From assembly GCA_026260175.1 (NCBI GenBank), contig JAKCWW010000261.1, forward strand, positions 45,642 to 109,641: DNA of 64,000 nucleotides, written 5' to 3'. This stretch comes from Reticulitermes lucifugus. Its lineage: Eukaryota > Arthropoda > Insecta > Blattodea > Rhinotermitidae. How positions within the stretch are numbered: position 1 is the stretch's first letter; the number at the start of each line of letters is the position of its first letter. The notes below the pieces were generated by a model. It had not been told where the DNA came from and ran no database searches. It saw only the letters and a program-made list of their open reading frames with translations. Made by a program: the position numbers and the translations under genes. Positions 1 through 12,870 of this stretch are shown here, in pieces.

Positions 1-118
1 GTCCCTCGTCCAGAAGAGTCCTACCGAGTGTGGTGTGTCTAAAAGTGTGTGATCGTGAAGCCTGGAAAAATGAGGCGGCCTAGGCCCCCTAGGGGCTGTC
101 GAGCCATTGGGAAAAAAA
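1..118 (+). repeat. SINE-1 copy, 3' body only, cut by the window edge
   Basis: This is the body of a tRNA-headed SINE whose head lies outside the window. It carries the diagnostic block gagtcctaccgagtgtggtg and ends at gctgtcgagccat followed by an A-rich tail. The same block recurs at 33604-33727 and 41850-42075, and the terminal part recurs after the gap at 50153-50210. Confidence 0.85.
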
Positions 119-1904
119 CCTTTATGCTAATTACCTGAGAGAGAACCAATGCTCAAAATATATTGTGGCAAATTATAATGAATCGACAACTGTTTCCAGA
201 TATTAAGGACTCAGATGGATCCTACATTTGTTTTTCTCGGATGCCGAAGGGTCCTCTGTTATGAAATCTAAGTTGGTGGCCAAGAATGTACATAGGGACA
301 AAATTTACAATATCCCTCAAAACCTTAGCTTAGAAGTCAACACTGAGTGTGAAAGAAATGGCACAATGAATCTTATCTACAGGAAGTAGATTTCATGTTT
401 ATTGTATTTTACAGATACTCAAACCTTTCCCTCTTAGACGGATAGTTGTTATTCCTCTGGAAGCCGAGGCAGCAGAGTTACGCCCCTTTCGAAATAAAAA
501 CGACGGTAGATGAAGCAGTCTTTGAGAACAACAAAAATTATTTTTATATGAAAATAACATTTTTGAATATGACGTCATAGCCACTACCGCCTGTTGACCT
601 AATAATGAGTAATGGGTTGCGCGAATGAAAGAGGAAAATGGCCTTCAGATTTTAAAGTTTTTTTACGCAGCAACGACAAAACAAATCTTTCCTAAAAAGG
701 GTAAAGGGTTAGATTATGTTACTTATAGCATAAATATTTCATGGTTGTATGTAAACATTTGTAAAGAATTTCTGGATAAAGTTTTTCCATAAATTAGAAT
801 CTCTGTTTCTTAATATTGTCATATTTACCTTTCGATTAATTTAATTACATCTGTAGACCCCGACATGAAAACTGAACAAGTTACGTGGTATTTAATGGCA
901 AAGTGGTTTAGCCTGAATTTTCTTGGATTTCTCCAATACTTACCTTGAGTAATCCTTTCTATTCAAATTGCGAAAAGTCGTCAAAATTCTGTATTCATTT
1001 GAATGTGTGTCTCAGACAAACATGATTTTACGCTTTGTCACAAGAGCTAATGCATCTTCAGAACATTAGATGTAATAATTCGTTTCATATATGTATTACA
1101 GTGCGCTAATTAAGAGACTCGCTCTAGGCCACGACATATCAACACTATATCTGACAGCTCAGATGCAGCATCGCACTCACGAAATGTCGTACAGATATTG
1201 CGTAGAAAATAATTGATGATACGAGGTCTGACACGTGTACAAGGAGATACAAGTAAGAAATAAAGGTGCATGTCTTGGGGCATTTCATTACGTCGGTTGT
1301 GTTCGTCTTTTATAAGAATTACATTTTAACTCTTTCCTTGCAATAATAATCAGTAAATAGGCTTAGATTTCCCTTGAGTCGCAGAACAAGCAAATACTAT
1401 TTTACGTACCAACACTCGGGGCACTTGGCAACAAGACGTAACGTACTTTAATGGCGTAACGAATCTAACGGTCATAAAATATGATAGCGATAATGTGACT
1501 GACACGCATCCGCACCTGCTTACATGACGATTTAAGAAATCCATCACTATATGGCTTGTAATATATGAATGGTGGGGAGGCCATGGCCCGAAAACGGGCC
1601 GAAACCTCGTAGAATAATATGAATATATGACTGATGTCATAATTACACACGACAGACATATGCGAATTCTGTTGAGGAATGGTTGTAATACATTTTAACC
1701 ATTTAAATGTTTTCATGTATGTTTGAACACAACACTCCTATTTTATCACCATAAAAACAGGCTACTGCATGTTGGACTAGACTATAGGTACATTGCTGAA
1801 TGATGTTTATCATACTGTTGGACTCCATGTAACTGTGACAAAGAGGACTCCGGTAATAATCCTCGCATGGGCTTATATTGAATTCTCGTACGTAAGTACC
1901 TTAG
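119..1904. other. No gene seen
   Basis: AT-rich sequence with no ORF of interest and no repeat I could place. Two donor-like sites read on the minus strand (near 135 and 945) lack convincing exons. A CRE octamer tgacgtca lies near 570, which alone means little. Confidence 0.5.
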
Positions 1905-2445
1905 TAATAAATAAATAAATAACTCTATGAAGAGTCCTTCTTGAAAAGCTAATTTTTTCACAGCTAGTCAAGTAATTCCCCGCATTTTATGGAACCCAAA
2001 TATTCCATCATATCCTTTAAAACAGCCGGCTACTTGTAACTATCGTGAGCCAGAAAAATCCAGTACACGCCCTATAATATTTCTAGAAGATTCCTTTTAA
2101 TATTTTCCTCCTATCGAATCCTAGGTCTTCCAACTAACTTCTGGTCCTCAGGTTTCCCTACCAAAACCCTGTAAGCATATCGTCAACGCCCATACACGCC
2201 CCATTCCCCTCCCCATTCTTCTTGATCACACGAATAATATTTAGTGACGAAAACGCGCACAACTCACAAAGATACTCCTTGTGCAATTTACCCCAGTACC
2301 CTCTTAACTCATTCCTCTTAGGTCTCAATAACTCCTCAGTACACTATTCTCGATACCTCTCAGCCTATGTTCAGCCCTCAATGTGGGAGATAAGGTTTTA
2401 CACCTATACAAAACAACAGGCCAAACGAATTCCTCTTAGCATTCG
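1905..2445 (-). mobile_element. LINE-E fragment: C-terminal reverse-transcriptase region and 3' end
   Basis: Read on the minus strand, 2445 to about 2370 translates to a peptide like TLRAEHRLR, followed by degenerate matches to the LINE C-terminus. The 3' UTR matches other copies (agaaggactct, gaagcta-type blocks) and ends in a (TTAT)n tail, seen on the plus strand as (AATA)n at 1905-1922. The copy is 5'-truncated and frameshifted many times. The plus-strand ORF at 2222-2608 is its antisense shadow. LINE clade (RTE- or CR1-like) is not certain. Confidence 0.75.
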
Positions 2446-2844
2446 CTGTTTTGTAAGACTATTACAACTTACGTTTTATATCTGCCTAGATACGGCTTCC
2501 AGTCTTCTAATGCCTTATTTGCAGAGAAATTTTACAGTGTTAAAATACCTTTATAACAAAAACAAATATATTATGTCAGGACTATCACGTTACTGTATCA
2601 AAGTATGACAGATAAATTTGATTAATGATGGATAAACGGAAATCTGCGCATAGTTCCTGCTAAAATGGTAAAACCTTATAGTATATAGAACATGTTACCT
2701 TTCATTTACGATACAGGTAACGTTGGCTCTTTTAACCTTTCTGAGCCACGCAGAATTTATGATTCTTGAGGGAGTGACCTACGCAGATAGGGGCTTGAAT
2801 GTGGCACTAAATTAAATTGGGAAGATTCTCTGAAGAAGGCTTAC
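2446..2844. other. No gene seen; possible further LINE-E sequence
   Basis: The first ~90 bases may continue the LINE-E copy upstream, in degenerate form. The remainder is AT-rich and forms the downstream intron flank of the candidate exon at 2845-2974. Confidence 0.4.
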
Positions 2845-2974
2845 CTGTTACTTCTTCAAGTGAATTTCCAGTGCCGCAAGAGTCACGCTGCATTAGATTC
2901 CTCTGCATTTCGCATATCCGATCAAGAGCCAGTTGTAACAGGTCTCGTGCTTCTGCTTCTGTGTTTGTTGGATT
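2845..2974 (-). CDS. Candidate internal exon of an unidentified host gene
   Basis: The 130-nt minus-strand stretch is bounded by an acceptor ending ttttcaacag (first exon base 2974) and a donor reading G|gtaagcc (last exon base 2845). One frame is open for all 43 codons. The other two hit stops at about codons 17 and 27. The peptide begins NPTNTEAEARDLLQLALDRI and continues with a charged, helix-like stretch containing Cys and Met residues, then a Gly/Asn/Ser segment. Codon use looks coding and base composition is richer in GC than the flanks. The start phase is 0 and the end phase is 1. No repeat family here contains it. It could follow the exon at 39445-39573 directly, since that exon ends in phase 0. 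I do not recognise the protein. It is too short, and starts with no Met, to appear as a conventional ORF. Confidence 0.6.
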
Positions 2975-3329
2975 CTGTTGAAAATAGAAACAAAATAATA
3001 GGAAACTAATAATATTACTGGTTTAAACAGGGTGGTTGGTGTAGTGAGGTAATCGGTTTGAATTTCGGCTAAATCCAATTAAGCATTATATTCATATTGT
3101 ACGTCACGTTTTATTCCTTTGAACGATGGACTGTTTTTCAGAAAATTGGTATATTCGATTTCGCCGTTATATAAAGCAGGCTTTACACTAGACGAATAAA
3201 AACCAATATAAATTACTTCCAACAAATTGTACTGTTCAACATCACACTTAAGTAAATTTCTTATAGTACTTCAAGAGATAAATATGCGGATACAGCAGTC
3301 CTCTTGCTCTTCACATGACGTCTGGTTTA
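2975..3329. other. No gene seen (putative intron side)
   Basis: AT-rich sequence upstream of the candidate exon. No repeat or ORF was recognised. Confidence 0.4.
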
Positions 3330-3600
3330 TTCATTCATTACATAGTCCGTCTTGCGACAGGTCCATAGCCTCTTCCACAGAGTGTTCTCCACAGCGTGCG
3401 ATCTAGTGCCTCCTCTTTAAAATTCCTGCATTTTCTCTTTTCCTTAAGGTTATCCAGTAGCTGCTTACGTTATCTTTCTCGTCTTCACGTCCAATCTATC
3501 TTTCGTTCAATAACGTTTTTTAGAAGGCAGTTGCCATTAGCCTTCCTTCTTTTTATTGTGTGTAAGATAGGCAGCGAGTTCTCTAGACAGCGTAACTGAT
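3330..3600 (-). mobile_element. LINE-F fragment: extreme C-terminus of reverse transcriptase and 3' end
   Basis: Minus-strand sequence matches 29657-29960 along most of its length, sharing gtcttgcgacaggtcc near the 3' end and atccagtagctgctta inside. The shared region decodes on the minus strand to a LINE C-terminus of the form KQLLD..LKE..KYRKLK. The copy is truncated and shows several frame breaks. Confidence 0.75.
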
Positions 3601-6600
3601 GAAAGAAGATAGACATCTAAAAATTTAACATGAGAAAATCATCTTCACTACTGAAATCAACACCGGGAAAATATCCTCCATTATTTCCCAAATACTCATT
3701 TTAATAATACCTCATTTCACTCGGCACTAAACCTGTACCAACAGACACCCAACATAGCTGTACTCGTATATGAGCTCTGCATTTCTCTTGTATGTTCTTC
3801 ATGCCCGTCACATTAAGACATCATGACATTTAACTACCACAATAATGTAGACAATTCTTATGAATAAATAAGCTCATCGTAATGTATTTCTCTCAACTCA
3901 AAACTTCACGTTTGTTAGAACAAAATATATACGTCTATACTTCGACGCTCTGTATTATAATGCTTATTTTCTCACAAAAAGTTTGTTTTATCTGATAAGT
4001 ATTTAGAATCAAGGTAGCAAATGTAGATATAATGTTAACATCAAACAGATGTTTACAGATGCTTATTGCACTTTTGTGAGACGGTCATGAACATTGGTCC
4101 ACTGGTCACACTTTTCTTTATTGTTCACAATTTAGATATGCTGTCAAACATCATTTCTGTCATCAGGGTCTGTCATTATATCCCTCTGAAGAATTAATTT
4201 CTACATTGATTATCGGTCAAGCGTTACAGCCAGCAAGAATACATACCTAAGTAACAAGTTCCACATTCCCAGATATAGCCTAAGCATTAAACACTCATTG
4301 CATCTTTACATTTTTCTTAACCTTATAAAGACCAAGATTAACCCGTATTGCATTTAAACATTCATATCGTACCGCGCAGTAAACGCACAGCATATGGTTA
4401 TAAAAACCAAACAGTTAATGTTGTATGCGAAAATAATGCCTGCTAGTTCTCAGAATTATAAAAACACATAAATTAATTCTGTTTGCAGAATGTAGAATTT
4501 TTTAACCTGGTGACATACATGGTAACCACTAAGCGTTAAAGGTTTAATTACGTATCCGTCAGTAAATAATAGCATACGAACGTGACGTAATACCAGAAAG
4601 AGTACGTCACTGCACTATTACCGCACACCACAACAAATCTGATACTTGTAGCCAAAATATGTAGTTATCTTCAAGCATGTAAAAATACAGATTAAACACT
4701 ATGACTGCGCTTGTATTCTTGCCCTAATTATCGGGCCTGCACATCGCGTCCATGTGGCGCCATATTATATTCAGTTTCCTTGGTGTTTATCTCGTAAACG
4801 GCGAGATAACATAAATGAAGGCAGGTCTTAACGTATGATGTACTTTATCTTTATACGATTCAAACAAACTCGAATTTGGTGGAGAGATTTTATTAAGCAG
4901 CCCAATACAAAATTTCACGAAAATCATTCCAGCGATAGCCGAGTTGTTCCACGCGAGACAGACCGAAAGACACACATAACGAAACTAAAACTTGCTTTTG
5001 CAATTTTTGTTTCGAAAATGCATAGAAACATATTTTTTCGGCTTCACATGTGGGTCTACGTGGGCAGTTTCTTGAACACATACTAAACTATTTTGTGTTA
5101 CCTTTCAAAACAATGTCACGTATTCCAAATAAGATACTTATAACAATATTTCAAGAGCATTTATTTGGATTAACTACAATTTTAGACCAAACGTTTATAT
5201 ATTCAGCTTATAGCCTTTCAATCTCTCCACAAAAATTACAGCACGTTGTAAAACGGGCACATCATGTTACTGTATTTCACGTTACCTTACAGATGTTCGC
5301 GCGTTGTCTCTGGAAGACTGAGTGGAACTAATAACACAAACAGTAGGACAGCTAAGTTGAACGATCTCTCGACCGTAAAGTCACATAGTCCCAGTCTGCA
5401 CAGTAAAACGCAAACATCTATGCTGCAAGCAGAATCTAAATGTGATTTCAGTCACTTAATATACGTAAAACGTTAAATTGATTATTTTATCTGACTTAGT
5501 TCCGAATGACCAATAAATATTTTGCCTAGCACAGATCTGTGTGGACAAGTACAGGATATTACATCCAGAACCGGTTTCATTAGCGAAGGCTATCTGCTCA
5601 AGATTACAACGTATCTAATTTTCAGTGACTATATTTTGGTCTTATATTTTGGTGTTTATAACCAACATCTATGCTTTCGAAATGCAGCCCAAAATTACCT
5701 TGATCCAGAGCAGTAAAACCAAAACAAGAGAACGATTCACAGAATTTTAAAGAACGGCGTCTTTGTGACTTCACATAATCAGCACAAAAATCCTAGCTTC
5801 CCTGTTTTTACAGGGAAATTCATTTTGTATTTTATTAAGAACAGGTTATTTTGCATAAAACGTCGTTAAATTAAGGATCACCGTCATGGCTTCTTTACTA
5901 GATTACCTTGTTGACTTCAGTACTACCTTCCGTCTAATATACTTGTATTTACTTTCAATCGGATTAAAGTCAACTCTTTGAAGTTCAAAACCAAGCAAGC
6001 ACACTACAGCCTACATTAAGAGATGCTGTCTTTGATGTGTTGTGGCTAATCCTACACCACGGATGAGTAAGTACATCAGGCGTGATTCATGCAAAGATAT
6101 CTGTCTGGGGACATGGAAATAAAGAGTGAGCTAATACTAAAATTGTCTTAGAATAAAATAGCGTGAAGACGTAGACTGTGCTCGGAAAAATCACGCTATA
6201 GATTCTGCCGGAGGATTCTTTCAAACATTTTCATGAAATTTCGGGTTCAATATAAGTAGTGAATTTCTTAACCAGCTGCGTTACTCTCAACTTTCAAAGC
6301 AAGGCTGTGCACAAGGAGGTTTTATTCTTCCTAGCAAATCAACATAAAAACCACGGTTCCCATGAAATGCGGAAAATATTCACTTTGAAGATATTACTTT
6401 TTGTTCACAAACACTCAACTTGGAGCCCTACGAATTAAGGATCCTCCCCCAGCCAAACGTCGGTTTTATATAAGATATTCGTATAATTCCAAATTTTACG
6501 GTTTCCCTAACCACCTCTTTAAAATACCATCAAAGCGAATTGCTAGCCATGTTCTTCTTGTTATCATGGTTCTGGTCGGACGGCGTAGAATAAAACCCTC

Positions 6601-6984
6601 TTTTTTCAATAAACTGAATGTTGAAGGCGATGGACGCGGCGCGATTCTATTTTGTTTCTTATAGTCAGGACCACCTTCTTGTTTATTTTCTGCCAGTAAA
6701 GAATTACATATTATCAAAGGTCAGCATGATAGGAGACTATTTCTAAATTTTCCTTTCATTTGTTAGTCCTTGAAAAATTGTACCCCGTTCGAAAGTCATT
6801 TATTTGTTGTAATGGTGCAGCTAATGGAATTAAACAAGTCACGGTTCAACAAGACGGGGATTTATACCACCAAAGAAGCTACATACTGAAACTGATACAA
6901 ACTTAGTCACTTTATACCAGAAGAATCCTTTAATGAACATTCACTACCGTGTGTGGCATTTACGTGACAATGTGTTTACTCAGA
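3601..6984. other. No gene or confident repeat seen
   Basis: About 3.4 kb of AT-rich sequence. Overlapping short ORFs around 4787-5716 and 6401-6717 occur on both strands and have no recognisable domain. A plus-strand acceptor and donor bracket 4485-4517 (open frame NVEFFNLVTYM), but a 33-nt exon with a weak donor is easily produced by chance. Confidence 0.5.
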
Positions 6985-7292
6985 TGCGTAAAGGTAAATT
7001 TGTCCCTGTGGAAGCCAAGCAGGTTTATGAGGGATGAGGTGTACCTGCTATCATTCTTAATCTCGGCACTACAAGGAGGTGAGTTGTCAACTTCACGCCG
7101 CGGCCGTTACACCCCAGGAGAAAGGGCCTAAGACATTCATTAAATATGGGGCTCGGTGGGCCCCAGAACCTGTTTGGGCGCTTTGAACAAGAGAAAAATC
7201 TCTATCCTTTGCCAGGAATAGAAGCGTGATTTCTTGGCTGTCCGGCGAGTAGCCTAGTCACTATACTGACTGAGCTATCCAGGCTCCTGTTT
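6985..7292 (-). repeat. SINE-3 copy, near full length
   Basis: On the minus strand it starts with a tRNA-like head (A box in ggatagctcagtcagtatag), passes through a B-box area decayed from ggttcgaatcc, and ends with the family 3' motif seen here as aaaggtaaatttgtccctgt. The body aligns with copies at 10140-10412 and 18010-18330. Confidence 0.8.
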
Positions 7293-9228
7293 TCATTCTG
7301 AAATGCAATTCATAAGACAGCATAATAATTTGCCATTTATAAACTATAAATATAATAGCCAACATGTCACAATGCTTAAAAGTACGTGCCTTTCCTAATT
7401 TGTTAGTACTGAGTCCACGCAGAAAAAGGTGATTGATGCGCTGTTGGCTTATGAAGCATTATTTTCAGGGACGAAACTAATGTGCAAATCAGGCTAACCC
7501 TGTCTTTACCCCACTATCATGCTTTTGTTCAACAAACACTACTCTAATTAGAGATAATATATCTGCGGCCCTGCTGGGATCATTTGACAAAAACACTAAT
7601 ACGTTTATTTTATACAGGCAACTTGTTGTGTATTTACTGCACACTAACAAGGTGAGCAACATTTGTGGACTCAAATTTATGGCTGTTCCATAAAGCTTAA
7701 TTATTAAGAACTACTGATTTTTTCGGATAGATATTGTTGGTTTATGTAGCTTAGACCTATATTGTGCCTTCCAAATTAATTTCACTGTACCAAATAAAAT
7801 TTGTGTGGAGTTGTCATCCCATCAACTAAATAAATCAAAACAAGCATTAACCAGAGAGCATGGAAACTAACAGAGTTAAGCAAGAATATATAAGTTTTAA
7901 AATCCACGCCATTTATTTTCTCAAAGTTTTTTTTTTGTCTTCCATTCACGCATTTTGAAACTCTCTACATTTCTTCAGCAAATTTTCAATGATGACCAAA
8001 GTTCAGCTCGGGACCAGGAGTGTCTTTGAAGCAAATAATTAATGCTGTAAAATTTGTAGCATTTTCTAATTTCTTTCACATTCATTGCCCCGAATGACAA
8101 CAGTTATAATGAACTTTGGTTGATAAAATAACACTAAACAATCATTGCCAATACAGAATGCGGAAGATATTTACAGTCTAGAACAATGTATCTCTGTCAA
8201 TTAACATTTACCTGAAATAACTCATACACAATTGGTTAAACTTGGTTTGTTGTTTATAGACTTCTCTCGTGCCAATGAACAACGAATTAATAACACAAAA
8301 TAAATATCTGAAGTAGTTTTCATACAAACTGCCAACTTAGACCCATGGGGCTAAATAAACCAAAGCCTCGTTATTACTTGACTAACAAATAGCACCAGGG
8401 CGTATCAGATGTGATATAAATGTTGTTTCGACCTAATTATCGCAGCCATCATGAGACCTTCTAAATTATAACCTTAAACTACATTCTTCATTAATCATGA
8501 CGGTTATAGTTTGTTTTTAAGAAGTGCATTAGGCCAGATTCACCCAACAGCCATAAGAAGAAAGACAACATTTTACAAAAATACAAAAAGAAAACCTTCT
8601 CAAGCAAATAAATTAAATTAAAAATACATTAGAGGAACATTAGTGAAAGAACTAGTGTTCATCTAGAAATTTAATTAAAAGATGCCAGTAGCAATGAGCG
8701 GGGTTGTAAGAAGGGTTGGAGTGGATAGGGGAGGGCGCAGGAAAGATAAAAGGAAATTGTTTTTTATTTTTCGTTACCAGGTGTGACCAAAGCCCAGATA
8801 AATGTAAGAAAACTCATAATGAAATACTCAGAAGAAAACCTCTCCCCTTTAATTTTTGATAATAACAAAGCGACTGGGTACTGACTGGATGCTTAAGTGT
8901 TTTTCTTCCAGAGGGCCAAACGTTTTCTCTTCGCCATTACACTCAGACCGGTTCTTGGAACACGAACCTTCCTCTCCAGCGTGGATCAGGGATAGCGCGG
9001 CCTACTTGAAAATCTCTGAGGTTTACAGTGCGTGCTAATTCACGCCTACTCATCTTGTGTTCCTACCCAGCATGGTGCACAGACACTACGGCAACCTGAC
9101 TTCAAAACAAAATCCCAATAAAAACAACATATCTTGAAAAGCAGGCCAGGCATCGCCCCGTATGTGGCGTTGATCGGCACGTAATTCCTGAAATTTTAAG
9201 TCCTTGCGTATTAAGTATTAAGACTGCG
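7293..9228. other. No gene seen; one microexon-like stretch
   Basis: Mostly AT-rich DNA. At 7618-7651 a strong acceptor (tttattttatacag) and donor (aag|gtgagc) enclose 34 nt. One frame reads QLVVYLLHTNK after the first base. No neighbour confirms a plus-strand gene. A second GC-richer patch at 9150-9195 has open minus-strand frames but sits against a family D copy. Confidence 0.4.
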
Positions 9229-9306
9229 ATGTTTCGGGAGGTGACGTGGTAGCGTGGTACAAAGGTATCAACGTTTCGGAGGAATCTGCTACCTCCATCT
9301 TGGGAG
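9229..9306 (+). repeat. Foldback repeat family D, partial copy
   Basis: Contains gtgacgtggtagcgtggtac, then aacgtttcggaggaa and ctacctccatctt, the recurring order of this family. Read on the opposite strand it gives the MEV/A..SSET-type peptide that I recall from predicted cockroach proteins. Confidence 0.75.
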
Positions 9307-9584
9307 AGAAGAACATGGCGGCAGTAACTAATAACCAAATGGAGCTCAAAAATGTGTACAAAATTTTAGTCTGCAAGGCCGGGTAAAGCTGGGAAAACTG
9401 GGAGATCTAAGGGTACACACGAAGATAATATTAAGTGGGGTGAAGCATATTAAAGACATATGGTGTAAGAGTGTGAAGTAAGTTCGACTAATCCATAACA
9501 GGAGCCATAGGCGGGCTCATGTAAACACGGTGATTAATCTTTGGATTCCAAAAAACAAGGAAACTTTTGCGTGATTCCAGCCTT

Positions 9585-9772
9585 CCGCCGCGGTGTAAAT
9601 GAGATCTTCGCTCTTCCGAGATGATACGCAACGTAGATTTTTAGTTATCGACATTTTTTCTTCTTGGACTGCTAAGCCCTTGAAGATGGGGCGGATCGGT
9701 TGTCCCGAAACGTCAGTAACTAACTACCAATCAACGCTCCGTAACATCCCAGAATAGCGAGGATCTCAAAGA
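9585..9772. repeat. Foldback repeat family D, copy with imperfect long inverted arms
   Basis: The left arm (about 9600-9655, with gagatcttcgctcttccgag) pairs with the right arm (about 9715-9770, with cagaatagcgaggatctc) at roughly three quarters identity. The loop holds the cttgaagatgggg and cccgaaacgtcagt motifs of the family. Confidence 0.75.
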
Positions 9773-10139
9773 AAATTGTGACCTGTTGAGAGACTACAAG
9801 CTTCTTAAGAAGAAGTGCTTAACTGAATTAGCAGATTGAATACTTTGCTACATGTTGCAGACGTTATCATAATGTACCCAATTATACATCGCTTTACGCT
9901 GTCATATTTATCACGCGAGATTAGAACCCTCTATGAGGAATTCCATTATCTTGGTCGATAGAGTAACTACGTTACGGGTAGAACGGCTGGAGAATGTGGG
10001 ATCTGTTTTGGAGAGGAAAAAAATCAAAGGTATTTACTACATAAAATTTCCACGACTATTTTGAGGAAATTTTGTATTCAATCGATTATATTCGTAAGAA
10101 ATATTATATCCTAAATATAACGGTAACGTTTTCTCTGTC

Positions 10140-10412
10140 TTCACCAAGAAGGCATATAGGGGAGTGAAGACATAGCTCCACCCATTCTTAACCTCGGCAT
10201 TAAATGGAGGAGAGTGGCTTGCTTCACGCCCCAGTCGCTTTTTCCCGGGGAAAGATGCTACGGTATCAATTGTATACGAAGGTTGTGGGCCGCATAGCCG
10301 GGACGCTTCGGAGAGGATGTAAATCTCGTGCCCCTACCGGGAACCGATCCACGATTTCTTGGACGTCGCCTAGTCGCTATACCGACTATGCTATAACGGC
10401 TACTACTATCTA
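10140..10412 (-). repeat. SINE-3 copy, near full length
   Basis: Same order as the 6985 copy: gaaggcatatagggg and acatagctccaccc at the left, the cttcacgcccc block, and a tRNA-like head at the right, whose A-box side reads tagtcgctataccgact on the plus strand. The B box region is readable as gggaaccgatcc. Confidence 0.8.
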
Positions 10413-11519
10413 ATCCAAAAATCTTATAATGTGAAACTGAAGCAAAGACGCAGCTTAGATTGTTCTATGTGGTCTGAAAGTGTAATCTGTGACTTGGGTT
10501 AAATATGCACAGTATGAAATTAAAATCACTCCTATATAACACCACTCATATTTTACGAAGGGACTAAAGAATATACATGAAGTCCCCAAATTTTGTTGTG
10601 TACCACTTCGTCACATGTCGTTTCCGTGTCCCCGCATTTCACTTAATGCATATTTTAATATTGGTCACCCCTGCATTAACGTTCCGACCTTCTGGGATGA
10701 GAGGATGATTGATTCCTGTCGGGGTACCCTGAAGAAAAGACCTGTGCTACTGTTAATGGTTGCGAGTGTGTAGTTTAATCACAAACAGCGGCACCTATTG
10801 TAATTACATCACAAGTGGCATGTTTGTTTCTACACTACTTGCTATGTGCACAGAAATTGACAGATGTTGCCGTAATATTTCATACCAAGGTAAGCCATGG
10901 ACCCCACGATAATCTGAAGTAGAGCTATCGGTGAACATTCATAAACTCGTAGCCCTTGAGGTGCTAAAAGACGCATTTCTTATAACGATGCAGTATATTT
11001 AAATTTACGAGATCAGTCCGAGCAAGATAATGGTCACAGCCTGAACAAGTGAATCTAAATTTTTACATTTCTTACCTTAAGTGCCACAGCAATAGAACCT
11101 TGTTAATAAAAGTTGCATTAAGCAGGGAATTATATGCTCAACAGTCAAATTTGAAATAATCACAATAGTAGACCAATGCCGACCACTTTGACAGTTCTCT
11201 AATGTCTTCCATCACTCGAACGCTAGGATCGTGATTTCGAATCCAACTCGGTGCATGAGTGTATGCGATGTATTATGTTTGCTTTATCCTGTGTAGATGG
11301 AGATCTGGTGACGGTTCCATCGCCCGTCCAAGGAGTCCCAATTTTATCTCTATACGTAAGGTCTAGATACCCACGCAATGAAAGGCCTTGGGCCACGTTG
11401 TTCTGTAGCGCCATTAAACAGAGTATAAATGCAGCAATGAAACTAAAATTAATTGATGGAATTTTATCACTTAAACTCGATTTAACCATTCTAATGGAAG
11501 TTCGCCAAGTAAACTCCAA
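10413..11519. other. No gene seen; one microexon-like stretch
   Basis: Sequence without a recognised repeat. At 10854-10889 an acceptor (cttgctatgtgcacag) and donor (aag|gtaagcc) enclose 36 nt that read KLTDVAVIFHTK. Overlapping ORFs at 11223-11529 occupy both strands and show no domain. Confidence 0.4.
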
Positions 11520-11703
11520 CTACAGATAAGCAATAACAGCCGATACTAGTCACGTCCCCGTCATACGACGCGCTGCCACAATTTCCACGCTCTACATCAC
11601 CGAAACCCAGAGACCATAGGAGTCAAACAAACCAACTTCTGACGTAATCAAGAGTGCGCTATCATCTGGTGGTGGCATGTTTACGAACTCAAGTTGTCAT
11701 TCG

Positions 11704-11717
11704 GTTTCCATGGTAAC
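11704..11717 (-). promoter_or_regulatory. RFX-type X-box candidate
   Basis: The minus strand reads gttaccatggaaac, which fits the insect X-box pattern RYYVYY-N2-RRHRAC at every position. It lies 13 bases from a CRE-like palindrome (11731-11740) in a region (about 11520-11830) of higher GC content without a recognised repeat. No transcription start or gene is seen nearby, so function is inference. Confidence 0.35.
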
Positions 11718-11730
11718 CAGTTACATAACT

Positions 11731-11740
11731 GTGACGTCAC
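11731..11740. promoter_or_regulatory. CRE-like palindrome gtgacgtcac
   Basis: Contains the full CRE octamer tgacgtca. Its closeness to the X-box recalls known X1/X2 box promoters in general layout. A ten-base site alone is weak evidence. Confidence 0.3.
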
Positions 11741-11830
11741 GTTACTACCAAGCTCCATCATAGACATCGAAAACGTGATGTGACATCAGGCACAAGCCAA
11801 GCTCTCTCCTATAGAAAATTGGTAAGCATG

Positions 11831-12664
11831 GAAAATGGAACCTATGACAACCAGTGTGCGACTCATTCATCCATTCATTCACTCTCCCACACAAAGTTAT
11901 TATACATATGCCTAAGGAGAAGATTTTTATAATGAAGGTCTATATTGTCATGTGTAGATGTACAAAGAACATAAATTGGCCAGAAAAGAAATTAAGAATG
12001 TGTGAGCGTGCAAAATTTAGTGTCGTTTAGATGTCTAGCTTGGTATAACAGGCATTTAAATTTTTCTTAATTTGGAGAAGTTTTTAAAATTTATCTATCC
12101 GTACGTCTTTCGTCCAACAAGAATATTTTTAGCTTAATTTTGACGGAGTATTGAAGAAGTACCTGAAAGAGGTCGTTCAGGCATTCTTCTTTACAAACAT
12201 AAGCCGAAGAAATTACGGCAAACTTCGGTCAGAATATTTGCACGTAACCCAGCCGGAATTTGAACCGAGTAATTACTTCCTAAATAGGAGAAAAGAAGTT
12301 TACAGATGTAACAACATGATGCATTCCTTTAAGAAAAGGACTTCTATCAAGTGTCTATAAACAGCATTTGTCTATATCTTGTTTTCTCCTGCACCTAGTT
12401 ATTTGTGATCATCCTCGCAGATTTGTCGCGGTATGCCTCATTTTCTGCAAGCCAATGTATGGATTAACTGCTTCCGTTACAAACTTTATCTACAGCTCAT
12501 TCGTGATTACATTCCCATTCATTCCTACACTGTATAATCACTTGAGACTCTGTTGTAAAATATTCTAAGAAACAATTGAAACCCTCTTGAAAGAGACGGA
12601 CAATGATGGACTTTCAAATCATTGCTTATAACCCAAAGGGATTTAGAAACAGCTGTATGGAGAA
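11831..12664. other. No gene seen
   Basis: AT-rich. The plus-strand ORFs at 12151-12360 and 12368-12568 have no recognisable domain or splice context. Confidence 0.4.
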
Positions 12665-12870
12665 CAGAATGCCGCGATCGAGTAGTTAGCGTGCCTGCCT
12701 CGTACTGGAAAGTCCTAAGTTAAGGTTTTGGTCTGGAAACCAGATGTCCTAACTGTTGTAATATGTTCTGAAAGTCAATCGGGGCAAATGTTGGCATAGT
12801 ATCTCAAATTGGTTCACTATCCCTTCTTTCCACATCCTGTCCACTTAATTGTTCAGTAATGTAACCAGGC
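12665..12870 (+). repeat. Degraded tRNA-headed SINE (SINE-5?)
   Basis: The start gccgcgatcgagtagttagc resembles a tRNA A-box region. About 150 bases later ggttcactatcccttctttcc resembles the block ggctactatcccttcatttc of the element at 25925-26110. The B box is degraded. Confidence 0.4.

Noticed and set aside
2222-2608. 128-codon plus-strand ORF
   Set aside because: It is antisense to the LINE-E copy on the minus strand for its first half and has no domain.
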